From: Planctomycetaceae bacterium
Lineage (GTDB): Bacteria > Planctomycetota > Planctomycetia > Pirellulales > Thermoguttaceae
NCBI GenBank assembly: GCA_031261125.1
Contig: JAISJZ010000280.1
Span: 1-8,671, forward strand
Direction: 5' to 3'
Length of the DNA: 8,671 nt
Below the pieces are notes generated by a model that was not told the origin of the DNA, made no database searches, and worked only from the letters and a program-made list of their open reading frames with translations. The position numbers and the translations under genes are program-made. This document shows, piece by piece, positions 1-6,742 of this stretch (positions within the stretch are counted from its first letter, which is position 1; the number at the start of each line of letters is the position of its first letter).

Positions 1-7
1 TGCTGTT

Positions 8-36
8 TCGGTTTACCATATAAAGAGATAAACCGA
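8..36. promoter_or_regulatory. 8-bp inverted repeat around a -10-like box upstream of the first gene
   Basis: TCGGTTTA (8-15) and TAAACCGA (29-36) form a perfect 8-bp inverted repeat with a 13-base spacer. The spacer contains TATAAA at 19-24, a plausible -10 box that would place the transcript start near 31 and give a leader of about 40 nt before the ATG at 70. The matching -35 would fall at or beyond the left edge and cannot be read. The repeat could be an operator over the -10 box. It could instead be a weak terminator stem of an upstream gene, because the following sequence is only moderately T-rich. The symmetry is seen directly; the role is inferred. Confidence 0.35.
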
Positions 37-56
37 TTCTTTGTTCCTCACCAATG

Positions 57-64
57 AAAGGAGG
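57..64 (+). promoter_or_regulatory. Strong Shine-Dalgarno site of the first gene
   Basis: AAAGGAGG lies 5 bases before the ATG at 70. It fixes the start there rather than at the out-of-frame ATG at 54. It is the only strong ribosome binding site in front of any gene in this window. Confidence 0.85.
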
Positions 65-69
65 ACACG

Positions 70-1401
70 ATGAAATTTACCGTATTATTCCGTTTTGTTG
101 TGGCGTTATTTGCCGTTGCCGTTTTTTTGACGGAGCCCGTTCCTGCGCAACAGCGGCAGGAACGACGGACACCTCCTTCTCGGCAACCGGCAACAACACC
201 GAGAACACAGCCGCAGCCGCGACCGGTGCCGACTACAAGACCGACCACAACACCGACCACAACACCGAAAACACAGCCGCAGCCGCAACCGGTGCCGACT
301 ACAAGACCGACCACAACACCGAAAACACAGCCGCAGCCGCAACCGGTGCCGACCACAAGACCGGTGCCGCCGGCAAGACCGGATAGACCCGGCGACCGAC
401 TGGACAGACCGGTGCCGCCGGTAAGACCGGATAGACCGGGCGACCGACCGGACAGACCGGTGCCGCCGGCAAGACCGGATAGACCCGGCGACCGACCGGA
501 CAGACCGTTCCCGCCGGCAAGACCGGATAGACCGGGACCTCGTCCCGACCGTCCCGGACAGCCGCCGGAAATGAGACCGGGACATCGTCCTCCTCCGCCT
601 CCACCGCGGGTTATCGACAACGCTCGCCGTTATTACCGCAACTATGACCGATATTGGACACCGGATTGGTACCGGCACCGTCCGAACGTTTGGGTGCCGC
701 CGTACATTCCCAGTTACCGTTGGTGGTACCGTCCGAGTTGGAACGATACTTGGGGCTGGTTTGGACCGGGTTTCTTTGTCGGAGCGACCGTCGGCAACGC
801 GTTAAATCCGTACCGTTATGATTACGGAAACAACATCATTTACAGCGGCGAGATGGTTTACGTCAACGGTGTTCCTTACGTCAGTGCAGCAGAGTATTAC
901 CGGCAAGCAGCACAGTTAGCGAACACGACACCGATTATCATTCAAAAGGAAACCGTCATTAAAGAGGTAAACCAGAATGATGCTGTACCGGATGCTGCGG
1001 AACAGGCCGAGCCAAAGTCGGTACCGAACGCACCGGTAAAAGCCGAAGAGGAATTCCTGCCGATGGGTTCATTTACGCTTCTCGATGCCGAAGGAAAAGA
1101 GAAACCCGATATTCTCATTCAGTTAGCAACGAACAAGAGCGGGCAAATCCGCGGTAATTACAGCAATGAAAAGGACGAAACGGTAAAGCAGTTAGCCGGT
1201 GCCGTGGATTCCAAATCGCAGCGGGTCGCCCTGCGTTTTGCCGATGACGATAAGACGGTATTGGAATGCGGACTTTGGAACTTGACGCAAGATACCGTTC
1301 CGCTTTTGGTTCATCTGGACGAAAAGGAAACGGAACAATGGACGCTTGTGCGGGTTGTCAAAGACGATGACAAGAAGGAAGACGAACCGCTTGCCCCGTG
1401 A
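70..1401 (+). CDS. Exported proline/arginine-rich repeat protein, planctomycete 'mu-protocadherin-like' type
   Basis: 443 aa, ATG start set by a strong RBS. Residues 1-26 are a signal peptide (basic MKFTVLFR, hydrophobic core, likely cleavage after VPA at residue 26), so the protein is probably exported. Residues 43-162 are two blocks of proline-rich tandem repeats: Thr/Gln/Pro-rich first, then a 16-residue unit built on PPARPDRPGDRPDR. Residues about 186-260 are rich in Tyr, Trp and Pro and contain PGFFVGATVGNAL followed by YDYGNNIIY and VYVNGVPY. This pattern recurs in planctomycete proteins often named mu-protocadherin-like. A charged linker (about 300-335) leads to a compact C-terminal domain (about 340-436) beginning MGSFTLLD and ending WTLVRV. 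The repeat region probably acts as an extended, basic stalk in the envelope. No catalytic motif is visible and the molecular role is unknown. It is convergent with the VWA gene, with 2 bp between the stop codons. Confidence 0.85.
   Translation: MKFTVLFRFVVALFAVAVFLTEPVPAQQRQERRTPPSRQPATTPRTQPQPRPVPTTRPTTTPTTTPKTQPQPQPVPTTRPTTTPKTQPQPQPVPTTRPVPPARPDRPGDRLDRPVPPVRPDRPGDRPDRPVPPARPDRPGDRPDRPFPPARPDRPGPRPDRPGQPPEMRPGHRPPPPPPRVIDNARRYYRNYDRYWTPDWYRHRPNVWVPPYIPSYRWWYRPSWNDTWGWFGPGFFVGATVGNALNPYRYDYGNNIIYSGEMVYVNGVPYVSAAEYYRQAAQLANTTPIIIQKETVIKEVNQNDAVPDAAEQAEPKSVPNAPVKAEEEFLPMGSFTLLDAEGKEKPDILIQLATNKSGQIRGNYSNEKDETVKQLAGAVDSKSQRVALRFADDDKTVLECGLWNLTQDTVPLLVHLDEKETEQWTLVRVVKDDDKKEDEPLAP
193..363 (+). 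repeat. Thr/Gln/Pro-rich tandem repeats inside the exported protein gene
   Basis: Three copies of a unit encoding TPKTQPQPQPVPTTRP occupy residues 43-58, 65-80 and 83-98. The last two copies are 54 nt (18 residues) apart and almost identical in DNA. The first is a variant (Arg for Lys and Gln) separated by an extra TTTPT segment. The DNA repeats ACCGAAAACACAGCCGCAGC. This is an in-frame coding repeat that can expand or contract by slippage. Confidence 0.9.
364..555 (+). repeat. Four 48-bp tandem repeats encoding a 16-residue Pro/Arg/Asp unit
   Basis: Four consecutive 48-nt units (residues 99-114, 115-130, 131-146, 147-162) encode [V/F]PP[A/V]RPDRPG[D/P]R[P/L]DRP. DNA identity between copies is high, with only scattered substitutions, which indicates recent duplication or ongoing homogenisation. 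All units are a multiple of three, so copy-number change keeps the frame. Confidence 0.92.
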
Positions 1402-1403
1402 TG

Positions 1404-3095
1404 TTAATCGATCCAGCGGCGGTTGAAAAGGAACCAATCCGCCGTTGTTAACAGCACTGCGGCGAAAATCAGATAAAACCAAACTGGTCGGGAACTCTGA
1501 CAGAAATTGTCATCCGTCAAAACGGGTTGTTGATAAAATGATTCCGGCGCGGAACGCAGGTTGCTTTCGTCCGCGCCGATACATTGATGTTCAATGATTC
1601 CGCCGCCGCTGCCGCCGAATTGATGAAACACATTCGCCGCCATTATCGGAAACGCTGTCCGCAACGGTAAATCGCTCTGATTCAGATTGCCGGTTAAAAC
1701 GATAACGTTCTGTTCCGGCGTTTTCCACTGCATATACACCGGCGAACCGTCTAATGTTTCCGCCAGAACCGTAAAACCGTTCTTTTGAACCGGTTGAATT
1801 TGTTTTGCTCCCGGTACCAGTACGTTTGTCAACCGGACAAAATTTATCAGCGGCGATTCCGTGTTTTCCGCTGCAATCACCGGCGATTCCAGCGGTTCGC
1901 CGGCGATAAATAAATCACAACTGTTCTGCGGGTCAATAATCAAAACGTTTCCTTGCGGCAATTCTTCCGGTACCTTTTGAAAGAACACGGCAACGGCATC
2001 TTTGGTATTTGAATTCGTTAACTCAACATTCGGCAGCGACCGCAGGGCGTTCAACACAAAAAAATTGTCGATGCCGTAATAATCAACGGACAACGTTTTC
2101 CGCGGCGGCAATGAGGCGGCGGCAGAATTGTCAAACGGCAGAACATCCGTTTTTGTTTTGTCACCGTATTTCAATGCGGCGTAAAACGTTTTCTCTTGAG
2201 GCGATGTTCCGTGTATCATTTTCGTTTGCGGTGTGTCCGGTTCCAGTGTAAACGGAATTACATCAACGGTTTGCCGTTTTCCGTTTGTTTCCGTTTCGAT
2301 TTCCAAACGGACATCAACGGTTTCGGTTCCGAAATGGACAACTTCGGCGAGGATTTCATAACCGGCGGCATCGTTGAGCGTCCACCGCGGCTGAAATTTC
2401 GTGATTGCCAAGTTGTCAACGGACTTACCGACGGGAACATAATGAACGTTTTTATTGCCGAACGTGTTCCAATCGTCCGGCGGAATACAGCCGTCGGTAT
2501 AGACGATGACGGACATATTTTCTTCCGGGGCAGTCAACCGTTGAACGTTCTGAATTGTTTGCGCCAAGGCGGTGTTCTGATTTGACGGCTCAACGGATTT
2601 AATGCCGCGGAGCAGGTTGCTGCGGCGGGCGGTGAACGGCACAATCACAGAGGGTTGCCCGCCGGCGGTGAAGACCGCGGTTTGCCGAAGGACAACACCG
2701 GGTTTCAGCCGGTTCCTAATATCGTCTTTTGCCGTTTCTAACCGTGTTTTACCGGAGTCCGTCAAAGCGTTCATACTGGCGGAATTGTCGATAATAATCA
2801 CGCAGCGTCCTTGTTCTTTCGGTTTCAGTACGGGATTAATCAGTGCCGATATGAGTAATGCCAAAAACAGAATACTGATGAGCAGCGAGAGAATGTAGCG
2901 CAGGACCCGCCAAAAAGAACGAGTACGGTGTTCGTCAAATACCTGCTGCCAAAACATAAATGTCGAGACCGGTTCTTTGCGAAGACGGACTTTCAGTATG
3001 TACAGGATAATGACCGGTACAAACAGCAACAACAGGTAAAGGGCGGCAGGATTGGTCAAGTTAATGACGGACAACGAATGAGGAACAAACAACAA
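1404..3095 (-). CDS. Membrane-anchored BatA-like / von Willebrand factor A domain protein
   Basis: 563 aa. The N-terminus has the BatA-type layout: NPAALYLLLLFVPVIILYIL (about 15-34) is the first membrane helix, then a short basic loop ending in a second helix (about 64-86). A VWA domain follows at about 97-270. Its MIDAS metal site begins with D103-N-S105-A-S107, and a later YTDG fits the conserved strand and Asp. The middle and C-terminal part (about 270-530) is beta-rich without a recognised motif. A last helix (about 537-556) ends in NRRWID. Proteins of this class usually sit with a MoxR-type ATPase and other Bat or VWA genes; none is here, so it looks solitary. The longest frame starts at TTG 3095 with no Shine-Dalgarno sequence. 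A second TTG at codon 8 (3074) is an alternative nearer the usual BatA start, so the start is uncertain by a few residues. The stop TAA is 2 bp from the opposing gene. Confidence 0.85.
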   Translation of the reverse strand: MLFVPHSLSVINLTNPAALYLLLLFVPVIILYILKVRLRKEPVSTFMFWQQVFDEHRTRSFWRVLRYILSLLISILFLALLISALINPVLKPKEQGRCVIIIDNSASMNALTDSGKTRLETAKDDIRNRLKPGVVLRQTAVFTAGGQPSVIVPFTARRSNLLRGIKSVEPSNQNTALAQTIQNVQRLTAPEENMSVIVYTDGCIPPDDWNTFGNKNVHYVPVGKSVDNLAITKFQPRWTLNDAAGYEILAEVVHFGTETVDVRLEIETETNGKRQTVDVIPFTLEPDTPQTKMIHGTSPQEKTFYAALKYGDKTKTDVLPFDNSAAASLPPRKTLSVDYYGIDNFFVLNALRSLPNVELTNSNTKDAVAVFFQKVPEELPQGNVLIIDPQNSCDLFIAGEPLESPVIAAENTESPLINFVRLTNVLVPGAKQIQPVQKNGFTVLAETLDGSPVYMQWKTPEQNVIVLTGNLNQSDLPLRTAFPIMAANVFHQFGGSGGGIIEHQCIGADESNLRSAPESFYQQPVLTDDNFCQSSRPVWFYLIFAAVLLTTADWFLFNRRWID

Positions 3096-3103
3096 CCGGG
3101 GAC

Positions 3104-3187
3104 TTCTAAAAACTGTCTTCTACCGCAATAAAAGGAGAAAATAAAGAGTTTTTTCTTTCTTTTCTTTTTACCCGGAGGTTTTTAGAA
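3104..3187. repeat. 10-bp inverted repeat linking the VWA gene start region to an upstream hairpin
   Basis: TTCTAAAAAC at 3104-3113 is the exact reverse complement of GTTTTTAGAA at 3178-3187, 64 bases away. The second arm overlaps the hairpin at 3174-3192, and the first lies 9 bases upstream of the TTG start of the VWA gene. In an RNA transcribed leftward the two arms could pair, which would exclude the local hairpin. The complementarity is seen directly; a regulatory switch is inferred. Confidence 0.4.
3131..3170. other. Purine tract followed by pyrimidine tract
   Basis: On the plus strand an A/G-rich run (3131-3148) is followed by an almost pure T/C run (3149-3169). On the minus strand this gives an A-rich leader upstream of the VWA gene start, which may help ribosome access since that gene has no Shine-Dalgarno sequence. 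The two halves are also partly complementary and could form a weak A/T stem. The function is unknown. Confidence 0.35.
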
Positions 3188-3192
3188 CCTCC
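3174..3192. other. 7-bp perfect hairpin in the divergent intergenic region
   Basis: GGAGGTT (3174-3180), loop TTTAG, AACCTCC (3186-3192). No T-run follows the stem on either strand in the reading direction. It is therefore not a standard intrinsic terminator, although T-rich sequence precedes it on the plus strand. It would lie in the 5' leader of the VWA gene if transcription starts further right. Confidence 0.5.
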
Positions 3193-3255
3193 CGATTATG
3201 AATGATGAATCACTAATCTGCAATGACCGGCGGCGGATACAAAAGCGGAATTTTG

Positions 3256-3264
3256 TGATACAAT
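3256..3264 (+). promoter_or_regulatory. Extended -10 promoter for the HEAT-type protein gene
   Basis: TGATACAAT matches the extended -10 consensus TGnTATAAT with one mismatch. The -35 position (3236-3241, 17-bp spacer) reads GATACA and is weak, as is common for extended -10 promoters. The transcript would start near 3271, giving a leader of about 29 nt before the ATG at 3300. The same GATACAAT core occurs on the minus strand in front of the exported coiled-coil gene. Confidence 0.5.
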
Positions 3265-3299
3265 ACACGGGCAAGTGAACGTCATTCCTCCAACCGGCA

Positions 3300-4469
3300 A
3301 TGATTAAAACGTTATTTATGATTCATTGTTCTTTATTCACCGCTTCTCTTTTTGCCGATGTCTATCTGTTAAAAGACGGCGGTAAAATCGAAGGTGAACT
3401 GTTGAACCCGAACGAAGTCCCGCGAAAGACGTATCGGATTAAAACGGCTGACGGTGCGGAAATTACGATACCGGCAGTACAAATCGACCGGCACCGCAAG
3501 AGCGAACGGGAGGCACTGCGGGAGTACAATGCGTTTGCCCCGTTTGAAGAGAACACAATAGAGAATCATCTGCGCATTGCCGATTGGTGCAGTAAAAATC
3601 AGTTGCCGGACCTATCGAAACAGCACTTGAAACAGATATTAGAACTTGACCGGGACAACAAAGATGCCCGGCGGATGCTCGGCTATGTGAAACAGGAAGA
3701 CGGTTCGTGGACAACAACCGACGACATCCGAAGCAGCCGGGGACTGCTTAAACACGAAGGACGGTGGAAGACACAGCAGCAAATTGATGTCGAATCGAAA
3801 TTCGCCCGGCAAAAGAAAAAAGAATTAGAATGGGAAAAGCGAATCGGTACGATGTCCAAAAACGATTTGTCGGCAATTACCGACCCGGCGGCTGCCGTTC
3901 CGCTGTGGAAAGCGTTGACAAACGCGTCCAATCCCGACGGACGGATTTTACTCATTCGGGCATTGGGGAACATCACAACGCCGGCGGCATTGCACAGCGT
4001 TGCCCGTTGGGCGTTGAACCCGAAAGAAAACGAAGAAGTACGGCAAACGTGTTATGAAGTGATTTTGAAATACCCGGAAGCAAAACAAGCAATCATCGGT
4101 TTTTACGCAACGTATCTCAATCCGAACACTGACCCGGCAACACTCAATCTGGCAGCCCGCGGCATTGCCGAGTTGGACGGCAAGTCCGCTGTTCCGCAGT
4201 TAATTGACGTATTGATAACGTATTACACAAAGCAAACAACCGTCGGCAGCGATACGCCGTCGGTGGTGCAGGGAAACAGCGGCGGTTTGGGAATGTCTGC
4301 CGGTACGAAAACGGTAAAACAAACGTTCACGTCGCAGAACCGGGATGTTCTCAATGCGTTGATTCGCCTGACCGGTAATAATTTTCAGTTTAATCAGGAC
4401 ACTTGGCGCAACTGGCTGATTCAAAGTCAAAAAACGGCATCATTCAACGCAAGACGGAGCGAGTTGTGA
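3300..4469 (+). CDS. Exported SH3-like/TPR/HEAT repeat protein of unknown function
   Basis: 389 aa. Residues 1-19 look like a signal peptide with cleavage after SLFA; an internal ATG at codon 7 (3318) would still leave most of it. Residues 20-65 (VYLLKDGGKIEGELL... ITIPAVQIDRH) resemble a small SH3-like beta barrel. Residues about 85-120 form a TPR-like helical pair (HLRIADWC... HLKQILELDRDNKDARRMLGY). Two motifs of the form GxW-T follow (DGSWTT, EGRWKT). Residues about 185-305 are HEAT-like helical repeats (ALTNASNPDGRILLIRALG, AALHSVARWAL, ARGIAELDGKSAVPQLIDVL). The C-terminus (LIRLTGNNFQFNQDTWRNWL) matches a tail common in planctomycete HEAT proteins. No enzyme motif is seen, so a scaffolding role in the periplasm is likely. 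There is no Shine-Dalgarno sequence before the ATG. It converges on the response regulator gene with a 2-bp gap. Confidence 0.8.
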   Translation: MIKTLFMIHCSLFTASLFADVYLLKDGGKIEGELLNPNEVPRKTYRIKTADGAEITIPAVQIDRHRKSEREALREYNAFAPFEENTIENHLRIADWCSKNQLPDLSKQHLKQILELDRDNKDARRMLGYVKQEDGSWTTTDDIRSSRGLLKHEGRWKTQQQIDVESKFARQKKKELEWEKRIGTMSKNDLSAITDPAAAVPLWKALTNASNPDGRILLIRALGNITTPAALHSVARWALNPKENEEVRQTCYEVILKYPEAKQAIIGFYATYLNPNTDPATLNLAARGIAELDGKSAVPQLIDVLITYYTKQTTVGSDTPSVVQGNSGGLGMSAGTKTVKQTFTSQNRDVLNALIRLTGNNFQFNQDTWRNWLIQSQKTASFNARRSEL

Positions 4470-4471
4470 TT

Positions 4472-5932
4472 TTACAGACCGTATTCTTTGATTTTCCGGT
4501 ACAGCGTCCGTTCGCCGATGCCGAGAATCTTTGCTGTTTCTTCCCGGTTACCGTCCGTTGATTTCAACGTTTCGGTAATGAATAACTTCTCGATGTCGGA
4601 AAGGGATTTACCGACAAGAGAATCAAATGAAGTTGCGGTTGAATGTTGGAGATGGGAGTTTGAATGACCGGTTAACTCTCCGCTCTCTAATTTCCAATCT
4701 CCGCTCTCCTCATTTTCTGTTTTCCATTCTCCGTTATTTTCCATCGGTATTCCGCCCAATTCTTCCGGCAAATCATCAACGTCAATCAAGTTATCGTAAT
4801 CGACCACGGTCATACTTTCCGCCGCATTACGCAACTGCCGGACGTTGCCCGTCCAACCGAAGTTGAAGAGAATCTTCCTTACAGCCGGTGTAATACCGCG
4901 AATCGTTTTACCGTACTTTTCCGAAAATTGTTTGATGAAATGCGCCAGCAGCACCGGAATATCGCCCCGGCGTTCCCGCAGCGGAGGAATACGAATCGTT
5001 ACCACTTTCAACCGGTGATACAGGTCTTCCCGAAACGTACCGGCAGCGACCGCCTCTTCCAAATTCCGGTTCGTTGCCGAAAGAATTCGGACATTAACCT
5101 TAATCTCTTTATTAGAACCGATGCGGGTTACTTCGCTGTTTTCTAAAACCCGCAATAGTTTGATTTGCGTTGCCAACGGCATATCGCCGACTTCATCGAG
5201 AAACAGCGTACCGCCGTCGGCATATTCAAACTTGCCGACCCTGTCGGCAGACGCGTCCGTGAACGCCCCTTTGATGTGTCCGAACAATTCGCTTTCCAAA
5301 ATGTTTTCACTCAACGCTCCGCAGTTCAGCGCAACGAACGGTTTGTTCTTCCTCGGACTGTTCTGATGAATAGATTGGGCAAACAATTCTTTGCCGGTTC
5401 CTGTTTCACCCTGAATGAGAACCGTTGCATCTGTCGGGGCAATCCGTTTGAGGCGTTCAATCAAGGCAAGCATAGACGGACTGTTGCCCAGTACGCCGGT
5501 AAAACCGAATTTTTCATCGAGACGCTGTTTCAACTCCCTGTTAATACGGCGAAGTTGCGAACTTTCGGCTGCCTTGAGCGTCAGCGTCCGAAGTTGTTTC
5601 AGGTCAAGCGGTTTAAGAAGATAATTGAACGCCCCCTGCCGCATCGCCTCGACAGCAACTTCGACCGAGTTATGCCCCGTCATCACGATAACTTCGGTCT
5701 CTTCGGTTTCCTGTTTAACCACTTTGAGAATATCCAGTCCGCTGTCCTTCTTTTCGAGCATCAAGTCCGTGATAACGACATCGAAGTACCGCGACCGGGT
5801 CTTTTGCAGTGCCTCGGTTTGCGAATGAACCGTAATACAGTCCGAACCGAGCGGTTCCAGACACTCGGCAACGGTCTCGGCGTGACTTTCGTCGTCGTCA
5901 ACAATGAGAATGGAAAGCGGAAATTCTGCCAT
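4472..5932 (-). CDS. Sigma-54-dependent response regulator, NtrC/AtoC type (receiver-AAA+-Fis HTH)
   Basis: 486 aa, full three-domain layout. The receiver domain (about 6-123) has acidic pocket D12-D14, phosphoacceptor D56 (DVVITDLML), T85 and K107. The AAA+ domain (about 145-390) has Walker A GETGTGKE (175-182), the sigma-54 contact loop GAFTDA (222-227), Walker B GGTLFLDE (D246, E247), sensor I SATNRN and sensor II GNVRQLRN. The C-terminal Fis-type helix-turn-helix (about 440-486) ends GIGERTLYRKIKEYGL. It should activate RNA polymerase-sigma-54 from an upstream enhancer after phosphorylation by an unknown kinase. Two oddities are Asp in place of the second Gly of GAFTGA, and an acidic low-complexity linker (about 397-437) between the AAA+ and DNA-binding domains. 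The ATG start lies 6 bp after the stop of the exported coiled-coil gene, so the two are probably one operon. No cognate kinase and no -24/-12 promoter was noticed nearby. Confidence 0.95.
   Translation of the reverse strand: MAEFPLSILIVDDDESHAETVAECLEPLGSDCITVHSQTEALQKTRSRYFDVVITDLMLEKKDSGLDILKVVKQETEETEVIVMTGHNSVEVAVEAMRQGAFNYLLKPLDLKQLRTLTLKAAESSQLRRINRELKQRLDEKFGFTGVLGNSPSMLALIERLKRIAPTDATVLIQGETGTGKELFAQSIHQNSPRKNKPFVALNCGALSENILESELFGHIKGAFTDASADRVGKFEYADGGTLFLDEVGDMPLATQIKLLRVLENSEVTRIGSNKEIKVNVRILSATNRNLEEAVAAGTFREDLYHRLKVVTIRIPPLRERRGDIPVLLAHFIKQFSEKYGKTIRGITPAVRKILFNFGWTGNVRQLRNAAESMTVVDYDNLIDVDDLPEELGGIPMENNGEWKTENEESGDWKLESGELTGHSNSHLQHSTATSFDSLVGKSLSDIEKLFITETLKSTDGNREETAKILGIGERTLYRKIKEYGL
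4677..4733. repeat. Short degenerate direct repeats in the regulator linker
   Basis: On the plus strand TCTCCGCTCTC occurs at 4677-4687 and again at 4698-4708 (period 21). TTTCCAATCTCCG (4691-4703) recurs as TTTCCATTCTCCG (4721-4733, 12 of 13 matching, period 30). In the regulator frame they encode two 10-residue units, NGEWKTENEE and SGDWKLESGE. The composition differs from the surrounding domains and resembles noncoding micro-repeat DNA that has been kept in frame. Confidence 0.7.
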
Positions 5933-5938
5933 ACTTTT

Positions 5939-6694
5939 TTACTTCGGCTGACTCAACAGTATGTTCCGGTTCAGCAGTTGAATCTGTGTTTCAAGGGCTT
6001 TAACGGACTCTTTCAGCGAACCGATTTCGGAACGCAGGGATTCAACTGTTTGTTTCAACTCGGTTAATTCCTTTGACGGCTGCGGTACCCACGGCGAATT
6101 GTTCCAAGCGTGGTCTTGGTCGAACGGCTGCGGCGGTGTCTGCGGCAGGATTTGTCCCGGCTGCGGCATCATCGGTTGTGATGTCAGCGGCAGACCGGAA
6201 TTCAAAGCCGGCAGCCCTGCCGGATTCGGCGGAAACGCTCCGCCGCCCATCAATGTTTCTCTTTTCTGCGGCAAACCGGGTAAACCGGACATTCCCATTC
6301 CCGCCGGTGCGTCTTCGCCGTCTAGCGGAATCCCTTGGGATTTCAGTTGCGTATTGATGTCTTTCAACTGATTGACAAGTTCTGATTGCTGTTCCGAAAG
6401 CGTTTTTTTCAATTCGGTATCGCCGGGGTCAATCAGTCCGAGCGTCCGCTGCGTGTTTTGCAGTTCAAATGTCAAGTCATTCCGCATTTTCATCAGGACC
6501 GCCGGATTCATCCGCGGCAGTGCCGGTGCCGAATTCTGATACACCGGCGGTAATACACCGGGCAATGCACCGGGAGTTGCCGGCGGCATTACCGGTGCCG
6601 CCGGTTGTTCTTTTGCCGGTTCCTGTGCCGAAACCGGCAGCGTTAAAAGCAACGGTATGAAACAAACAAAGAAAAAAGAATAAACGGATTTCAT
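5939..6694 (-). CDS. Exported Pro/Gly-rich coiled-coil protein
   Basis: 251 aa from the ATG at 6694. That start puts MKSVYSFFFVCFIPLLLTLPVSA at the N-terminus, a clear signal peptide cleaved after A23. The frame also allows a GTG 12 codons upstream (6730), but this would add a charged pre-extension and would leave almost no room behind the predicted transcript start. Mature residues 24-61 are Pro/Ala-rich. Residues about 65-120 form a charged helical segment (LTFELQNTQRTLGL... LKDINTQLKSQG). Residues about 122-200 are Gly/Pro/Met-rich and probably disordered. Residues about 209-247 form a coiled coil (ELKQTVESLRSEIGSLKESVKALETQIQLL), which suggests oligomerisation. No enzymatic motif is visible and the function is unknown. 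It leads the operon with the response regulator 6 bp downstream, so it may be an envelope target or sensor partner of that regulator. Confidence 0.8.
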   Translation of the reverse strand: MKSVYSFFFVCFIPLLLTLPVSAQEPAKEQPAAPVMPPATPGALPGVLPPVYQNSAPALPRMNPAVLMKMRNDLTFELQNTQRTLGLIDPGDTELKKTLSEQQSELVNQLKDINTQLKSQGIPLDGEDAPAGMGMSGLPGLPQKRETLMGGGAFPPNPAGLPALNSGLPLTSQPMMPQPGQILPQTPPQPFDQDHAWNNSPWVPQPSKELTELKQTVESLRSEIGSLKESVKALETQIQLLNRNILLSQPK

Positions 6695-6742
6695 TGTCGG
6701 GAAGGGGTTAGAATTGTTCTTCAACAACACTCATACCGCCGC

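Noticed and set aside
193..555. CRISPR-like periodic repeats
   Set aside because: The units are adjacent, with no unique spacers, and translate in frame into a Pro/Arg-rich stalk.
48..678. Two 190-residue minus-strand reading frames across the start of the first gene
   Set aside because: They exist only because the Pro/Arg repeat DNA lacks stops on both strands. Their products are simple Gly/Ser or Arg/Ser repeats, and the plus-strand frame has a signal peptide, an RBS and a conserved domain.
1385..1424. AACCGC...GCGGTT stem as a bidirectional terminator between the first two genes
   Set aside because: Only 6 bp with a 28-base loop and no T-run on either strand.
5165..6067. 300-codon plus-strand reading frame opposite the response regulator
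   Set aside because: The minus strand encodes a complete receiver-AAA+-HTH protein across this region. The antisense product has no recognisable motif and crosses the gene boundary at 5933-5938.
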